From: Lachnotalea sp. AF33-28
Lineage (GTDB): Bacteria > Bacillota > Clostridia > Lachnospirales > Lachnospiraceae
Assembly: GCF_003477885.1 (NCBI RefSeq)
Contig: NZ_QUEE01000013.1
Coordinates: 1 to 64,000, forward strand
Direction: 5' to 3'
DNA length: 64,000 nt
Shown here: piece after piece, positions 25,335 through 33,950 of the stretch
Position numbering within the stretch: position 1 is the stretch's first letter
How the letters are laid out: each line of letters opens with the position of its first letter
Program-made: the position numbers and the translations under genes
The notes under the pieces: generated by a model
What the model was told of the DNA's origin: nothing
Seen by the model: the letters and a program-made list of their open reading frames with translations, nothing else
Databases searched by the model: none

Positions 25335-26297
25335 ATGAGAGGAAAATATCGTATAATTGTACAAAATAAAAGAATCCGCTATAGTTTTGAGATAAAGAGA
25401 AATATTACAGTGATCAGGGGCGACAGTGCAACCGGCAAGACAGTTTTGATAGATATGATTCGGGAGTTTCAGGAGAATGGAATTGCCAGCGGTATCGAAT
25501 TGAACTGCGAAAAAAAGTGTGCAGTTCTGTCCGGACAGATATGGAGGGCGCAGCTGTCATCGATACACGACAGTATAGTTTTCATTGATGAGGGAAACAA
25601 TTTCGTCGGAACGAAAGAATTCGCTGCCTGCATTCAGAAAACAGACAATTATTATGTGATTGTAGCCAGAGAAGGTCTATCTATGCTGCCATACAGTGTA
25701 GAGGAAATATACGGTATTCGTAATTCGGGAAAATATGGAACTTTGAAGCAGACTTATAATGAGTTATATCACTTATATGGAAAGAGAGAGTATTCCCATT
25801 CGGTTCGGCCAGAGAGCATTGTCACAGAGGATTCTAATGCAGGCTTTGAGTTTTTTTATGATGTATGTCAGAAAAGGGGAAAAGTATGTATCAGTGCCCG
25901 TGGAAAATCCAATATTTTTTCAACTTTAACCAAGTGTATAAAAGACGAAATCTTAATTATAGCGGATGGAGCTGCATTTGGGTCAGAAATGGACAAAATG
26001 ATAAAACTATTGGAAACAGATTCTAGGTTTCATATATATTTACCAGAGTCCTTTGAATGGCTGATATTAAAAAGCGGATTGCTGCAGGATCAGAAATTGG
26101 CGGCAATTTTAAAGGAGCCATATAATTATATAGAGAGTTCGGCAGATTTCAGCTGGGAGCGATATTTTACGAGACTTTTAACTGCAGTAACTGCAGATAC
26201 TCATATGAGATACACAAAACGCACGTTAAATGCGTTTTACCAGCAAAATTACATTGAAACGAAAATTATGCGTGAAATGGAACAGATAGAGATATAG
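25335..26297 (+). CDS. P-loop ATPase with possible degenerate TOPRIM-like C terminus
   Basis: About 320 residues from the ATG at 25335 (AGAGGTG upstream). Walker A 'IRGDSATGKTVLIDMI' is at about 26-41 and Walker B 'SIVFIDEGNN' near 88. The second half contains 'ISARGKSNIFSTL' and then 'ILIIADGAAFGSEMDKM', spaced like the two TOPRIM motifs (V-E-G-K-x-D and D-x-D), but with the key glutamate and one aspartate altered. ATPase plus TOPRIM is the plan of OLD-family nucleases, so this could be a small, divergent or inactive relative. That part is inference. It follows DUF4869 by 8 bp and precedes a 41-codon gene by 13 bp. Confidence 0.65.
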   Translation: MRGKYRIIVQNKRIRYSFEIKRNITVIRGDSATGKTVLIDMIREFQENGIASGIELNCEKKCAVLSGQIWRAQLSSIHDSIVFIDEGNNFVGTKEFAACIQKTDNYYVIVAREGLSMLPYSVEEIYGIRNSGKYGTLKQTYNELYHLYGKREYSHSVRPESIVTEDSNAGFEFFYDVCQKRGKVCISARGKSNIFSTLTKCIKDEILIIADGAAFGSEMDKMIKLLETDSRFHIYLPESFEWLILKSGLLQDQKLAAILKEPYNYIESSADFSWERYFTRLLTAVTADTHMRYTKRTLNAFYQQNYIETKIMREMEQIEI

Positions 26298-26310
26298 AGA
26301 AGGTGACAAA

Positions 26311-26436
26311 ATGAACAGACAGAAAACAGCTCTGGCCGTTCGGGCTTCGATGGAGTTTACGAAAACAAAAAACGGTGTGCTGGAAAGAAGATATGCCACA
26401 CATTATATAGAAATAAAAGGAAAAGACGATGAATAA
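26311..26436 (+). CDS. 41-residue basic protein, third gene of DUF4869 cassette
   Basis: A short frame starting MNRQKTALAVRAS and ending GKDDE, with GAAGGTGA seven bases before the ATG and a 13-bp gap from the ATPase gene. The good ribosome binding site and spacing make translation plausible. It is rich in lysine and arginine. No family is recognised. It could be a small antitoxin-like or regulatory peptide, or a gene fragment. Confidence 0.45.
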   Translation: MNRQKTALAVRASMEFTKTKNGVLERRYATHYIEIKGKDDE

Positions 26437-26444
26437 ATGCCCGC

Positions 26445-26513
26445 ATTGCAGAAGAGGGGCAGCCTCACCGGATGATTGATAAATCACAGGTGAGACTGCC
26501 CCTCTTCTGCAAT
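26445..26513. terminator. 25-bp hairpin between convergent genes
   Basis: ATTGCAGAAGAGGGGCAG-CCTCACC (26445-26469) pairs with 26489-26513, with one mismatch, around a 19-nt loop. It sits between the end of the DUF4869 cassette and the end of the minus-strand glycosidase. It lacks T runs on either strand, so it may be a roadblock-type bidirectional terminator or an RNA-stability element. Confidence 0.55.
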
Positions 26514-26524
26514 GTGCTGTAGTA

Positions 26525-28204
26525 CTAGATCCCGCGGTAAATATAGGAAAAGCGGCCATAAGGCGCGGTATCTCCATATTCATAAAAATCGGCGATTGTT
26601 TCGTTCTTACCGGTGTGGTCCGCCCACTTAAAGCGCAGTTCGAAGCGGTCCTCTGTAAGTCCAAGCACAGAACGGGGTACCGCGATCATGAGGCTGCAGC
26701 CCTCCTTTCGGTAGGAGATGCGGGTGTTATTGCCGAAACGGTAGCCTCCCAGGCAGGTCTGCACGAAGGTGGCGCAGCCGTCCAGCACGATATCGTTGAC
26801 CAAATAGTGCCAGCCATGCCAGTGAGGCGCATAGGGACGCCCGGCCACCCCTATGTACAGGTTCATCCATTTAGTGAACATGTTGAATACGATTTCTTCC
26901 CTGGTTTCGGCATAGAAATATACATTTTTGTCATCGTGGCAGACTTTCAGACAGCAAAACTCATTGCGCCCGCTGTGATCCTCATACAGGATTCCTCCCT
27001 GGCCTTCCGCCCTGCGGGGCAGCGTGCCATAAGGCATCGCCCAATAGGATGGCACATCCTCCCATTGGGTAAACGGTCCGGACAGATCGATGGGGTGTTT
27101 TTTTTGTGCCTGTGGCATTGGAGGCGCCCCTTTGTAGCGGCGGATATAATCACACAGCTGCAGATAGTAACTGTCAAAGTGACCGCCCCGCATCGGTTCC
27201 ACATCCCGGGAATATTCCCAATCCGCCTGATCGACCATCAGCACCGGCCGCGGATCGTCTCCTTTGATCTTGCCGGCGGTCCATTCGTTCCAGCCGGTAA
27301 AAAAGACCATCTTCGGATCCAGAGCAATCGCGCGTTCCCACTGTTCGGCCATATTATAGCCGTAATACAGGGCCTCGGGAGTCTTGTCATTGCGCGCGTC
27401 ATGGAACGCACGGCCGCGGGGCACAGGGTCATTGTAAAACGCTCCGTCCCCGAAGCTTAGATTGGGATGCTGCGCCACGCTGACAGGCACGATCTCATGT
27501 TCCCCGGCGGCGTTGATCCAAACGCGCTGGGGCCTTTCGAAATCGATCCACGGACAGCCGCCTTCTTTTTTCGCTTCGGTCGGCCACTGCGGCAGCCTGA
27601 ATGTGAAAAATTCCCGCTGTGCGGGTGTACACTGTTCGGGGTCCGCAATGATAAACGGCTTACCCTCCCATGTAAACCACAGCTCGCGAAACAGTCCGGG
27701 CTCATAGAGGTCGTTCCAGATTTCATCCAGCGTCTCTCCGGAAAGAGTGTTGGTATAATATGCAATTTGGGGAACTTTCCAGCCCTCCTGACGGTATTCC
27801 TCCAGCGTTTCCAGCAGCCCGCGGACCTGCGGCCAGAAGGTGGTGCGGTTCGTGGTATCAAAGATCAAAAAGTCCACCCCGGCCTGGGTGAGCAGCTTCA
27901 CATGCCGGCGCAGTACCCAGCGGTCATCCAGAAAGTAATATCCGAACAGGGGCTCATCCCAATAGAGAGCTCCGTCCCCCCACGCAGGGTGATCAAAATC
28001 CTTAAGCGCATCCGGGTGCTCCTTCATCATCCGGGTGACGTTGACCGGAGCCGGTGTGGGCCGGTCTTTGGCCCCGTGCGTGAGAAAATAGAAACAGCCC
28101 ACCGCCCTATCCTCCTTTAACGGTCCGGTCTGTTCCTCTCCCGGCAGCAGGCGTCCCAGGTCATCAACGGCATACAGAGCGCCAAAACTGGCATTTTTGT
28201 CCAT
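26525..28204 (-). CDS. GH71/GH99-like glycoside hydrolase
   Basis: 559 residues from the ATG at 28204, preceded by GGGAGGG; a longer frame upstream has no better start. The N-terminal barrel has 'VGCFYFLTHGAKD', 'GYYFLDDRWVLRRHVKLL' and 'GVDFLIFDTTN', followed by 'MVFFTGWNEWTAG', a pattern seen in GH71/GH99-like proteins that use a barrel to act on alpha- or beta-linked glycans. The last 170 residues look like a beta-sandwich of the CBM9-like type ('DKNVYFYAETRE'). There is no signal peptide, so the site is cytoplasmic. It shares its upstream element with the DUF5722 gene. Exact family and substrate are uncertain. Confidence 0.7.
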   Translation of the reverse strand: MDKNASFGALYAVDDLGRLLPGEEQTGPLKEDRAVGCFYFLTHGAKDRPTPAPVNVTRMMKEHPDALKDFDHPAWGDGALYWDEPLFGYYFLDDRWVLRRHVKLLTQAGVDFLIFDTTNRTTFWPQVRGLLETLEEYRQEGWKVPQIAYYTNTLSGETLDEIWNDLYEPGLFRELWFTWEGKPFIIADPEQCTPAQREFFTFRLPQWPTEAKKEGGCPWIDFERPQRVWINAAGEHEIVPVSVAQHPNLSFGDGAFYNDPVPRGRAFHDARNDKTPEALYYGYNMAEQWERAIALDPKMVFFTGWNEWTAGKIKGDDPRPVLMVDQADWEYSRDVEPMRGGHFDSYYLQLCDYIRRYKGAPPMPQAQKKHPIDLSGPFTQWEDVPSYWAMPYGTLPRRAEGQGGILYEDHSGRNEFCCLKVCHDDKNVYFYAETREEIVFNMFTKWMNLYIGVAGRPYAPHWHGWHYLVNDIVLDGCATFVQTCLGGYRFGNNTRISYRKEGCSLMIAVPRSVLGLTEDRFELRFKWADHTGKNETIADFYEYGDTAPYGRFSYIYRGI

Positions 28205-28282
28205 GATATTACCCTCCCTTATCAGTATTTGATAGCCGCCGCCGGCTTTTGGATGGAAACCGCGCGGCATTTTACATGTTTT

Positions 28283-28329
28283 GGTAAAGATATCATACTG
28301 ATTCCGAAAAGTCCATATGCATTCCTACA
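28283..28329 (-). promoter_or_regulatory. Shared glycosidase promoter/operator element, copy B
   Basis: Matches copy A at 39 of 47 positions with no gaps. It lies 79 bp upstream of the GH71/GH99-like start. Because the coding genes behind the two copies are unrelated, the conservation points to binding by a common regulator. Confidence 0.7.
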
Positions 28330-28428
28330 ATTAAAACAGGGCATTTTTGTGGAAAATGATGCCGCTATTGAGAAAAGCTGAGAAGTTTGATAAAATCATA
28401 GAATAATTGACATGAAAGAAGGAGCGCC

Positions 28429-28758
28429 ATGCTGACTCGAGAGGAAGCCATTTCATTCTGCCTGACTTTAAAAGATGTATATGAGGATTACCCTTTCCGC
28501 GATCCGAACTGGACAGTGATCCGGCACAGGGCTAACAAGAAGGTGTTCGCCTGGATCTATGAAAAGGACGGCCGCATCTGGATCAATGTGAAATGTGACC
28601 CGCAATGGCGGGATTTTTTCCGCAGCGCTTTCCCATCGGTGGTTCCGGGCTATCACCTCAATAAAGAGCACTGGAATTCCATCATACTCGACGGCACCGT
28701 GCCGGAAAAAGAAATCAGAAAGATGATCGGGGAAAGCTATGAGCTCACGAAACGGTAA
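28429..28758 (+). CDS. MmcQ/YjbR family protein
   Basis: 109 residues covering a whole MmcQ/YjbR-like domain: 'MLTREEAISFCLTL', 'YEDYPFRDPNWTVIRH', then 'VFAWIYEKDGRIWINVKCDPQW' split by the usual strands, and 'GYHLNKEHWNSIILDG'. The fold is of the double-wing DNA-binding type, but the biological role of family members is not settled. GAAGGAG precedes the ATG. A TTGAGA-17-TAAAAT promoter-like pair lies just upstream. The STAND gene starts 115 bp later. Confidence 0.85.
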   Translation: MLTREEAISFCLTLKDVYEDYPFRDPNWTVIRHRANKKVFAWIYEKDGRIWINVKCDPQWRDFFRSAFPSVVPGYHLNKEHWNSIILDGTVPEKEIRKMIGESYELTKR

Positions 28759-28873
28759 GAGGATGAGGTTATGAATACTTTGTACGTGCGCGCCGCGGGC
28801 AGGATGGCATCCGATGAGAACTGTGCAAATCACGGCGCTATGGCTGTGATATCAGCGAAAGGTACCAAAAAGA

Positions 28874-31800
28874 ATGAACGAGTACGATTTTTACCGCATT
28901 TTTGAACCGCTGGAATTTCAGGACTTTGCACGGGATATGGTCCAGGTGAAGACAGGGCTTCTCTTTGAATCCTTTGCGGAGGGAAGAGATCTTGGAATTG
29001 ACGGAAGGTGCGTGCTGCAGGACGGCCGTACGGTCATCTTTCAGGCAAAACGCCTTAAAAATTCAAATGGGAAACTGCTTGCCAGGATGAAGGAGGAGCG
29101 GGAGAAGCTTGACCGGCTCGCACAGTACGGCATTCGGACGGACCGGTATATCCTGGCCATTGCCGACGATCTGCTGCCGGAGAAAAAATCCGCTGTTATC
29201 AAACTGTTTGATCCGTATATCTTAAATCCCGAAGACATCATTACCGCGCGGGACTTAAACAACTGGCTTAGCGGCCCGGATTTAGGATACCGGGCGGTGG
29301 AAGAAAAATATTTCAAACTGTGGATACAGAATACGAAAACCCTGCAGAGGATCCTGTTTGAGACCGTGAACACCCGCCTGGCGGAGCAGTCCCGGATCAG
29401 GCTCGCGGATGCGGTTGAAAAGGCACAGCTTTTTGTGGAAACAGAAGTCTATGAGAAGGCTGTAAATCAGCTTAAGAGGAGCCGGGTGCTGATCCTGTCG
29501 GGGGAGCCGGGAGCCGGAAAGACGACTCTCGCGAATCAGGCGGCGCTGTATTTTTGCGCCAGATATGAGTTTGAATCCTGCTTTTATGCGTCAAGGGTGG
29601 AAGATTTATATACCGCCCGGAGCCTGCCGGGAAAAAAGGTGATTGTCTTTGACGATTTCTGGGGAAGCAACGGCTTTGACCGCTTCGGAAACGGGCTGGA
29701 TGTGAAAGCGCTGGCTGCGTTCATAGAGGATGTGCGCAGGAGCCGGGACTGCATCCTGATCCTGACAACGAGAGAATATGTTTTGGAGCAGGGATTAAAA
29801 CAGAACGAAGATTTCCGCAGGATTGTGGAAACAGAGGGTCTGGAATGCCGCATCGAACAGTACTCCCGTACGGACAGGCTGAGAATCTATTTTGGACATC
29901 TGCGCAATTCTGCACTTACCTGGGGACAGGTCAATGCGCTGTTAAAGGCCGGCAGACAGGTGATCCTTTCTTCCAACTACAATCCGCGCATTATAGAGCT
30001 GTATACCAAAACAATCCGGCCGGAGGATGCGCCGTCGCTCTGCGTTGAAAAATTCTTTCAGTATCTGGAGTGCCCCGTTGATTTCTGGGAGAAGATCTAT
30101 GCCGACCTTTCACAGGAGGCCAGAGCGGTGATGCTCATCCTGGCGGTGATGCCTCTTCCGGTTGAACTGGAGCTTCTGCGGGACTGCTATCATCAGGTGA
30201 TGAAGGACCAGGATAAGGAACTGGAGTGGAAAGAATTTTCGGATGTGGCGGCGGAGCTGGAGAAAACTGTGATTCGAACGGATTTATATAACCGGGTGAA
30301 CCCTCTTATCACCGTAACCTGTCAGAATCCGTCCGTGAAGGACTTTATTCTCGGATATATCAGGGCCAATCTCAAACAGTACAGCGGTATTCTCCTAAAC
30401 AGCTGCCTGTACTTTTCGCAGTGCGTGGAATATTTAAAGCTTTTATACGATATGGAGGATACGGACGGGCTGTACGGAGCCGTTATGGAGCGGGCGGCTG
30501 CGCTCATTGACACCGAAGCCGTTTCATTTTATGACAAATATGCGGCGGTACTGTCCGAACGCGAAGAACGGGACCGGTATGACCGGAACTACCATACATT
30601 AAACGAGTGCGGAGAGTTAAGATTCGGACGTCCCTTTCAGCTTTTGCTGCTCTATAAAGCAGGCAGCTGTCAAACGCTTGGGAGCTGGTTTTCACGGGTG
30701 TTTCAATCCGTCGAAGAGTCCATGGAGCGGTATCCCGAATCGGCGCTTGGGGAAAATATACGGATGTTTCCCCGGGTCGCGGTGCATGTATATGAAGAGG
30801 GGCTTAATGACGATATCAACCGGATGATCGATGTCTACACCAGAAGCCTTATGAAAAACAGGCTTAGTCTGGACGCCGGAGCGTTTGAAGACCGGTATCC
30901 GGATCTGTGGAAGCGGTACATAGAGGAACATCGGGAAACAATCGGGAATTATCTGCGGAAATACTATCAGGCCAACCTGTGTCTATCGGCAGTGAAAGGG
31001 GATATGGTGCGGTTCATCCTTTGGGAAGCCGCATATGAGGACGACTGTGAGCAGTTCGGACTTGTCCCGGATCCGGCCATTGAGAAGTCGGTTAAGCGGT
31101 ATGAACGCTGGCTGGAAGCGAATGAGAAGGAGGAAGATCCTAAGAACGGGGAGGAAATAAGGCGCGGGGGCAGGGAGAGAACGGTCGAGGATGTTTACAG
31201 CGAATTTAAAGAAAGCTATCTGGAGGAAATCCTGCCCGCCGATGTTTCAGAGCCTGAAGAATGGCTGATCTGCAACGAACCGTCGGAACAGGTGCAGTCG
31301 GTTTTGCTTGAAGGAAGGGATGACCTTTTATGGAGCCGTTTTATGTATGATGAGCAGTCGCTGAATTTTCTGTGCGCTTATGTTTCCCGGACTGGCAGCC
31401 TGCCGGACCGCCTGGCGGACAGTTTTAAGTCGGTGGCCCGTTATATAGAGGATTCGGCAGGACAAAGTGACGGCGAACTGTATCGGCTCTTTTTAAGCCT
31501 TGATTTGAGCGTGAATGAGGAGGGCATCTGGTCGGAAAAGGAACTGGAAGCCTGCTATCCGGAATTCTGGGTCTGGAAAGAGGAACAGGTGAAACGCCTG
31601 ACCGATTCGGACGTGTTTATACACTGCCATCACTGGTACCGGCTTGCTAATACGCTGCTGTCGTTCTGCGTATACGGTGATCAGCTTGGCCTTCTGCCGA
31701 AAGAGGACAGAATGTATATCTATAAGGGTATCTGGGCAGAGGATGTGGATACCGCACAGGGCGGAGGCATGTGTGGGAGTGCGCTGCAAAAACAGATGAT

Positions 31801-32308
31801 CAAAACAGGGAAGTACTGGAAATCAGAAGAGGAAGAGCTTCTCATAAATGCATTGCATGAGCTGGACCCGCGGTCATTTGAGTCCGGTGTGCTAAAGCCT
31901 CTGGCGGAACGTCTGTACCGAAAAGTGATATTGGCGGGCCGGGAGGACGTGATAGAGAATTTGGCATCCGAGACAGAACTTCTGATAGAGATTACTCCGG
32001 AGGGGGATGTCTTGGGAGGCTCGTCATCAGGAGATGATTATTTTAAAGCGATAGCCGTAGTTTGCGACTTCTGGCTGTTTGATCTTGTACCGGATCAGTT
32101 TACAGACGCGCAGATGGAGCTCCTTGCCGAGAACGGGCTGATAAACAGAGGAAAGAGAAGGGGTAAACACGGGATATATCCCGTTCGGATCGCCCGGCTG
32201 GCGGATGCGCATCTGCTTGTGCCGCTCGGGCTTTACCAGCCCCTTGAGAAGCTGTGGAAGGATATATGTGATACACTGACAGGAAAAGGAGATACGGATG
32301 ATGAGTGA
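28874..32308 (+). CDS. STAND NTPase (nSTAND3-like) with Mrr-type nuclease domain
   Basis: 1144 residues. The N-terminal 130 look like an Mrr-type PD-(D/E)xK nuclease: 'GRDLGIDGRCV' (Asp39/Asp43) then 'TVIFQAKRL' (Gln57, Lys59). The STAND ATPase follows, with Walker A 'SGEPGAGKTTLA' (209-220), Walker B 'KVIVFDDFWGS' (255-265) and 'LILTTREYVLEQG'. The remaining 700 residues are helical and would form the sensor. STAND proteins with nuclease heads (Avs-type) detect phage proteins and then cut DNA; assigning that role here is inference. The ribosome binding site is weak (AAAGGT at a distance). The next gene overlaps by 11 bp. The second STAND protein at 52701 has the same core but a different nuclease domain. 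Confidence 0.8.
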   Translation: MNEYDFYRIFEPLEFQDFARDMVQVKTGLLFESFAEGRDLGIDGRCVLQDGRTVIFQAKRLKNSNGKLLARMKEEREKLDRLAQYGIRTDRYILAIADDLLPEKKSAVIKLFDPYILNPEDIITARDLNNWLSGPDLGYRAVEEKYFKLWIQNTKTLQRILFETVNTRLAEQSRIRLADAVEKAQLFVETEVYEKAVNQLKRSRVLILSGEPGAGKTTLANQAALYFCARYEFESCFYASRVEDLYTARSLPGKKVIVFDDFWGSNGFDRFGNGLDVKALAAFIEDVRRSRDCILILTTREYVLEQGLKQNEDFRRIVETEGLECRIEQYSRTDRLRIYFGHLRNSALTWGQVNALLKAGRQVILSSNYNPRIIELYTKTIRPEDAPSLCVEKFFQYLECPVDFWEKIYADLSQEARAVMLILAVMPLPVELELLRDCYHQVMKDQDKELEWKEFSDVAAELEKTVIRTDLYNRVNPLITVTCQNPSVKDFILGYIRANLKQYSGILLNSCLYFSQCVEYLKLLYDMEDTDGLYGAVMERAAALIDTEAVSFYDKYAAVLSEREERDRYDRNYHTLNECGELRFGRPFQLLLLYKAGSCQTLGSWFSRVFQSVEESMERYPESALGENIRMFPRVAVHVYEEGLNDDINRMIDVYTRSLMKNRLSLDAGAFEDRYPDLWKRYIEEHRETIGNYLRKYYQANLCLSAVKGDMVRFILWEAAYEDDCEQFGLVPDPAIEKSVKRYERWLEANEKEEDPKNGEEIRRGGRERTVEDVYSEFKESYLEEILPADVSEPEEWLICNEPSEQVQSVLLEGRDDLLWSRFMYDEQSLNFLCAYVSRTGSLPDRLADSFKSVARYIEDSAGQSDGELYRLFLSLDLSVNEEGIWSEKELEACYPEFWVWKEEQVKRLTDSDVFIHCHHWYRLANTLLSFCVYGDQLGLLPKEDRMYIYKGIWAEDVDTAQGGGMCGSALQKQMIKTGKYWKSEEEELLINALHELDPRSFESGVLKPLAERLYRKVILAGREDVIENLASETELLIEITPEGDVLGGSSSGDDYFKAIAVVCDFWLFDLVPDQFTDAQMELLAENGLINRGKRRGKHGIYPVRIARLADAHLLVPLGLYQPLEKLWKDICDTLTGKGDTDDE

Positions 32309-32762
32309 TGACGAGAGAAAGGCTGTGCGCGGCAGGCTAAAGGCGGCTGCAGGCAAATACTCGGATTACGGCAGGTACTTTCATCAGCTGATGCGCCTGG
32401 AAGAAGAATACGATGAAACGCTGGAACTCTATAATTTTGATATCTGGATGGGAGAATCCGGCGGCACGATCCGCGAACAGGCTGCGGAAATGCTGCGCAT
32501 AACCGGCGAGCTGTTTTCGGATATGAAAGACAATGCCGGGCAGGAACTGTATTACGCCATGAAGGAGATCATGTGTCTGGAAGAAGAGGAACAGATACGG
32601 ATCTGTGGAGCGGCCGTCAGAGAAGAACAGTTTCCGGAAGATAAATTCGGGGATATGCTGGCGGAATGGGAGGATTTTTGCTACACTCAGGATGGAGCGC
32701 TGGAATCCTTCCTGGAACACTGGAAGACATGGGCTGCGGCGTCCGAAGCGGGGGAGGAATGA
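32298..32762 (+). CDS. Acidic helical partner protein of STAND gene
   Basis: 154 residues, strongly acidic and predicted all-helical. The start at 32298 lies 11 bp inside the STAND gene, with GGAG upstream, so translation is coupled. I do not recognise the family. A small, overlapping, acidic gene directly after a STAND effector could encode an inhibitor, a sensor partner or a DNA mimic, but this is inference. The SGNH hydrolase begins only 4 bp after its stop. Confidence 0.6.
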   Translation: MMSDDERKAVRGRLKAAAGKYSDYGRYFHQLMRLEEEYDETLELYNFDIWMGESGGTIREQAAEMLRITGELFSDMKDNAGQELYYAMKEIMCLEEEEQIRICGAAVREEQFPEDKFGDMLAEWEDFCYTQDGALESFLEHWKTWAAASEAGEE

Positions 32763-32766
32763 ACCT

Positions 32767-33771
32767 ATGATATTCAGGAAAATAGATTTTCATAACACCG
32801 ATACACTTGTAAAGACAGAGAAAGGCTATACCATGCAGCGCGTCCCTGATTCCGTCCGGCTGAAACTCAACGAAGGGGCCAGGGATCAGGTCAGCTTTAA
32901 CTGCACCGGTGTGGAGCTGCGGTTTAAGGTGAAGTCGGAGGAGGCGGTGCTGACGCTTCGGGCAGAGGAGAGCAGCGAGGCTTTGACGGCATATATCTAT
33001 TACGGCTCTTTTCAGGGAGGGTGGCAGCATTCGTCCAAGACAGTAGGGACAGAGGACACCAGGATATCCGTTCCCAGACCGCAGGATGTGAAACTCCTGG
33101 AAAGCCTTACAGAGGAATGCGGCCTTCCCTTTCAGCCGGAGGTGGTGCGTGTGATCCTGCCATACGGGAAGTGCTTTTTTGTGGATATCGAGGGGGAGGT
33201 GGAGCCTCCCGCACCGCAGGATGTGCCGGAGAAGACATATCTGGCCTACGGTTCCTCCATCACCCACGGAAGCCTTGCGCTGGCCGCGCCCTGTTCTTAT
33301 CCCTTTCAAATCGCCCGCAGGCTGGGCTGCGATTATCTGAATCTGGGATATGCGGGCAGCGCGTATCTGGAAAGGGAGATGGCGGAGTATATTGTGAGCC
33401 GGAAGGACTGGGATTTTGCCTCCGTGGAGATGGGCATCAATATGCTGTACGGAGATTTCGATACGGCACAGTTTGAATGCCGCGTGAGAGATTTCGTGGA
33501 TATACTATCCGCTGATGGGCGTCCTGTCTTTGCCACCGATATCTTCCGCTTCAACGGCGGCCGGGAATTTCAGAAAAAGGCAGAGATCTTTCGTGGCATT
33601 GTAAAAAAATATGCGGACGGGAGGCTTGTGTTCACTGACGGCCTGAAACTGCTCAATGATCCGGCTTTCATCTCCCAGGATCTCATACATCCGAGTCAGG
33701 AGGGGATCGGCAGGATTGCGGAGAACTGGTCTAAGATCATGGAGCGATATCTTTTGTCACACGGATGCTGA
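32767..33771 (+). CDS. SGNH/GDSL hydrolase family protein
   Basis: 334 residues. The first 150 are a beta-rich N-terminal domain. The hydrolase part has the nucleophile motif 'AYGSSITHGS' (block I), 'LNLGYAGSAYLE' (block II, Gly), 'VEMGINMLYG' (block III, Asn) and 'DLIHPSQEGI' (block V, Asp-x-x-His). These are the catalytic blocks of esterases that remove acyl groups from carbohydrates. There is no signal peptide. I chose the ATG at 32767, seven bases after GGGGAGGAA; longer frames run back into the previous gene. It is only 4 bp after the acidic protein gene, so it may be co-transcribed with it although the functions seem unrelated. Confidence 0.82.
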   Translation: MIFRKIDFHNTDTLVKTEKGYTMQRVPDSVRLKLNEGARDQVSFNCTGVELRFKVKSEEAVLTLRAEESSEALTAYIYYGSFQGGWQHSSKTVGTEDTRISVPRPQDVKLLESLTEECGLPFQPEVVRVILPYGKCFFVDIEGEVEPPAPQDVPEKTYLAYGSSITHGSLALAAPCSYPFQIARRLGCDYLNLGYAGSAYLEREMAEYIVSRKDWDFASVEMGINMLYGDFDTAQFECRVRDFVDILSADGRPVFATDIFRFNGGREFQKKAEIFRGIVKKYADGRLVFTDGLKLLNDPAFISQDLIHPSQEGIGRIAENWSKIMERYLLSHGC

Positions 33772-33808
33772 ACTGTTACTTCATATGAAAAAGATTCATG
33801 TCGAATGC

Positions 33809-33837
33809 TTGTTAATATTGTTATATCTTGGTATACT
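33809..33837 (+). promoter_or_regulatory. Promoter for histidine kinase and binding-protein pair
   Basis: TTGTTA (33809-33814), 17-bp spacer, TATACT (33832-33837), about 115 bp before the kinase start. No other clear promoter lies in the gap. Confidence 0.55.
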
Positions 33838-33950
33838 GCTTTTATATAAATATACATACCGCCGTTTCCTTTCCTCGACATAACTGGCAAAAGAGATACG
33901 ACGAAGCTTGATTAAGAATAGCGGAGAATTCCAGGGGAATGGAGGACGTT

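Noticed and set aside
27467..28120. 217-codon plus-strand open frame opposite the GH71/GH99-like gene
   Set aside because: It is antisense to a well-supported glycosidase with clear motifs and ribosome binding site. Long opposite-strand frames are common in GC-rich coding DNA.
28771..28905. 44-codon ATG frame between the YjbR-like and STAND genes
   Set aside because: It overlaps the STAND start, has only a weak GAGG box, and its composition looks random. I cannot support it as a gene.
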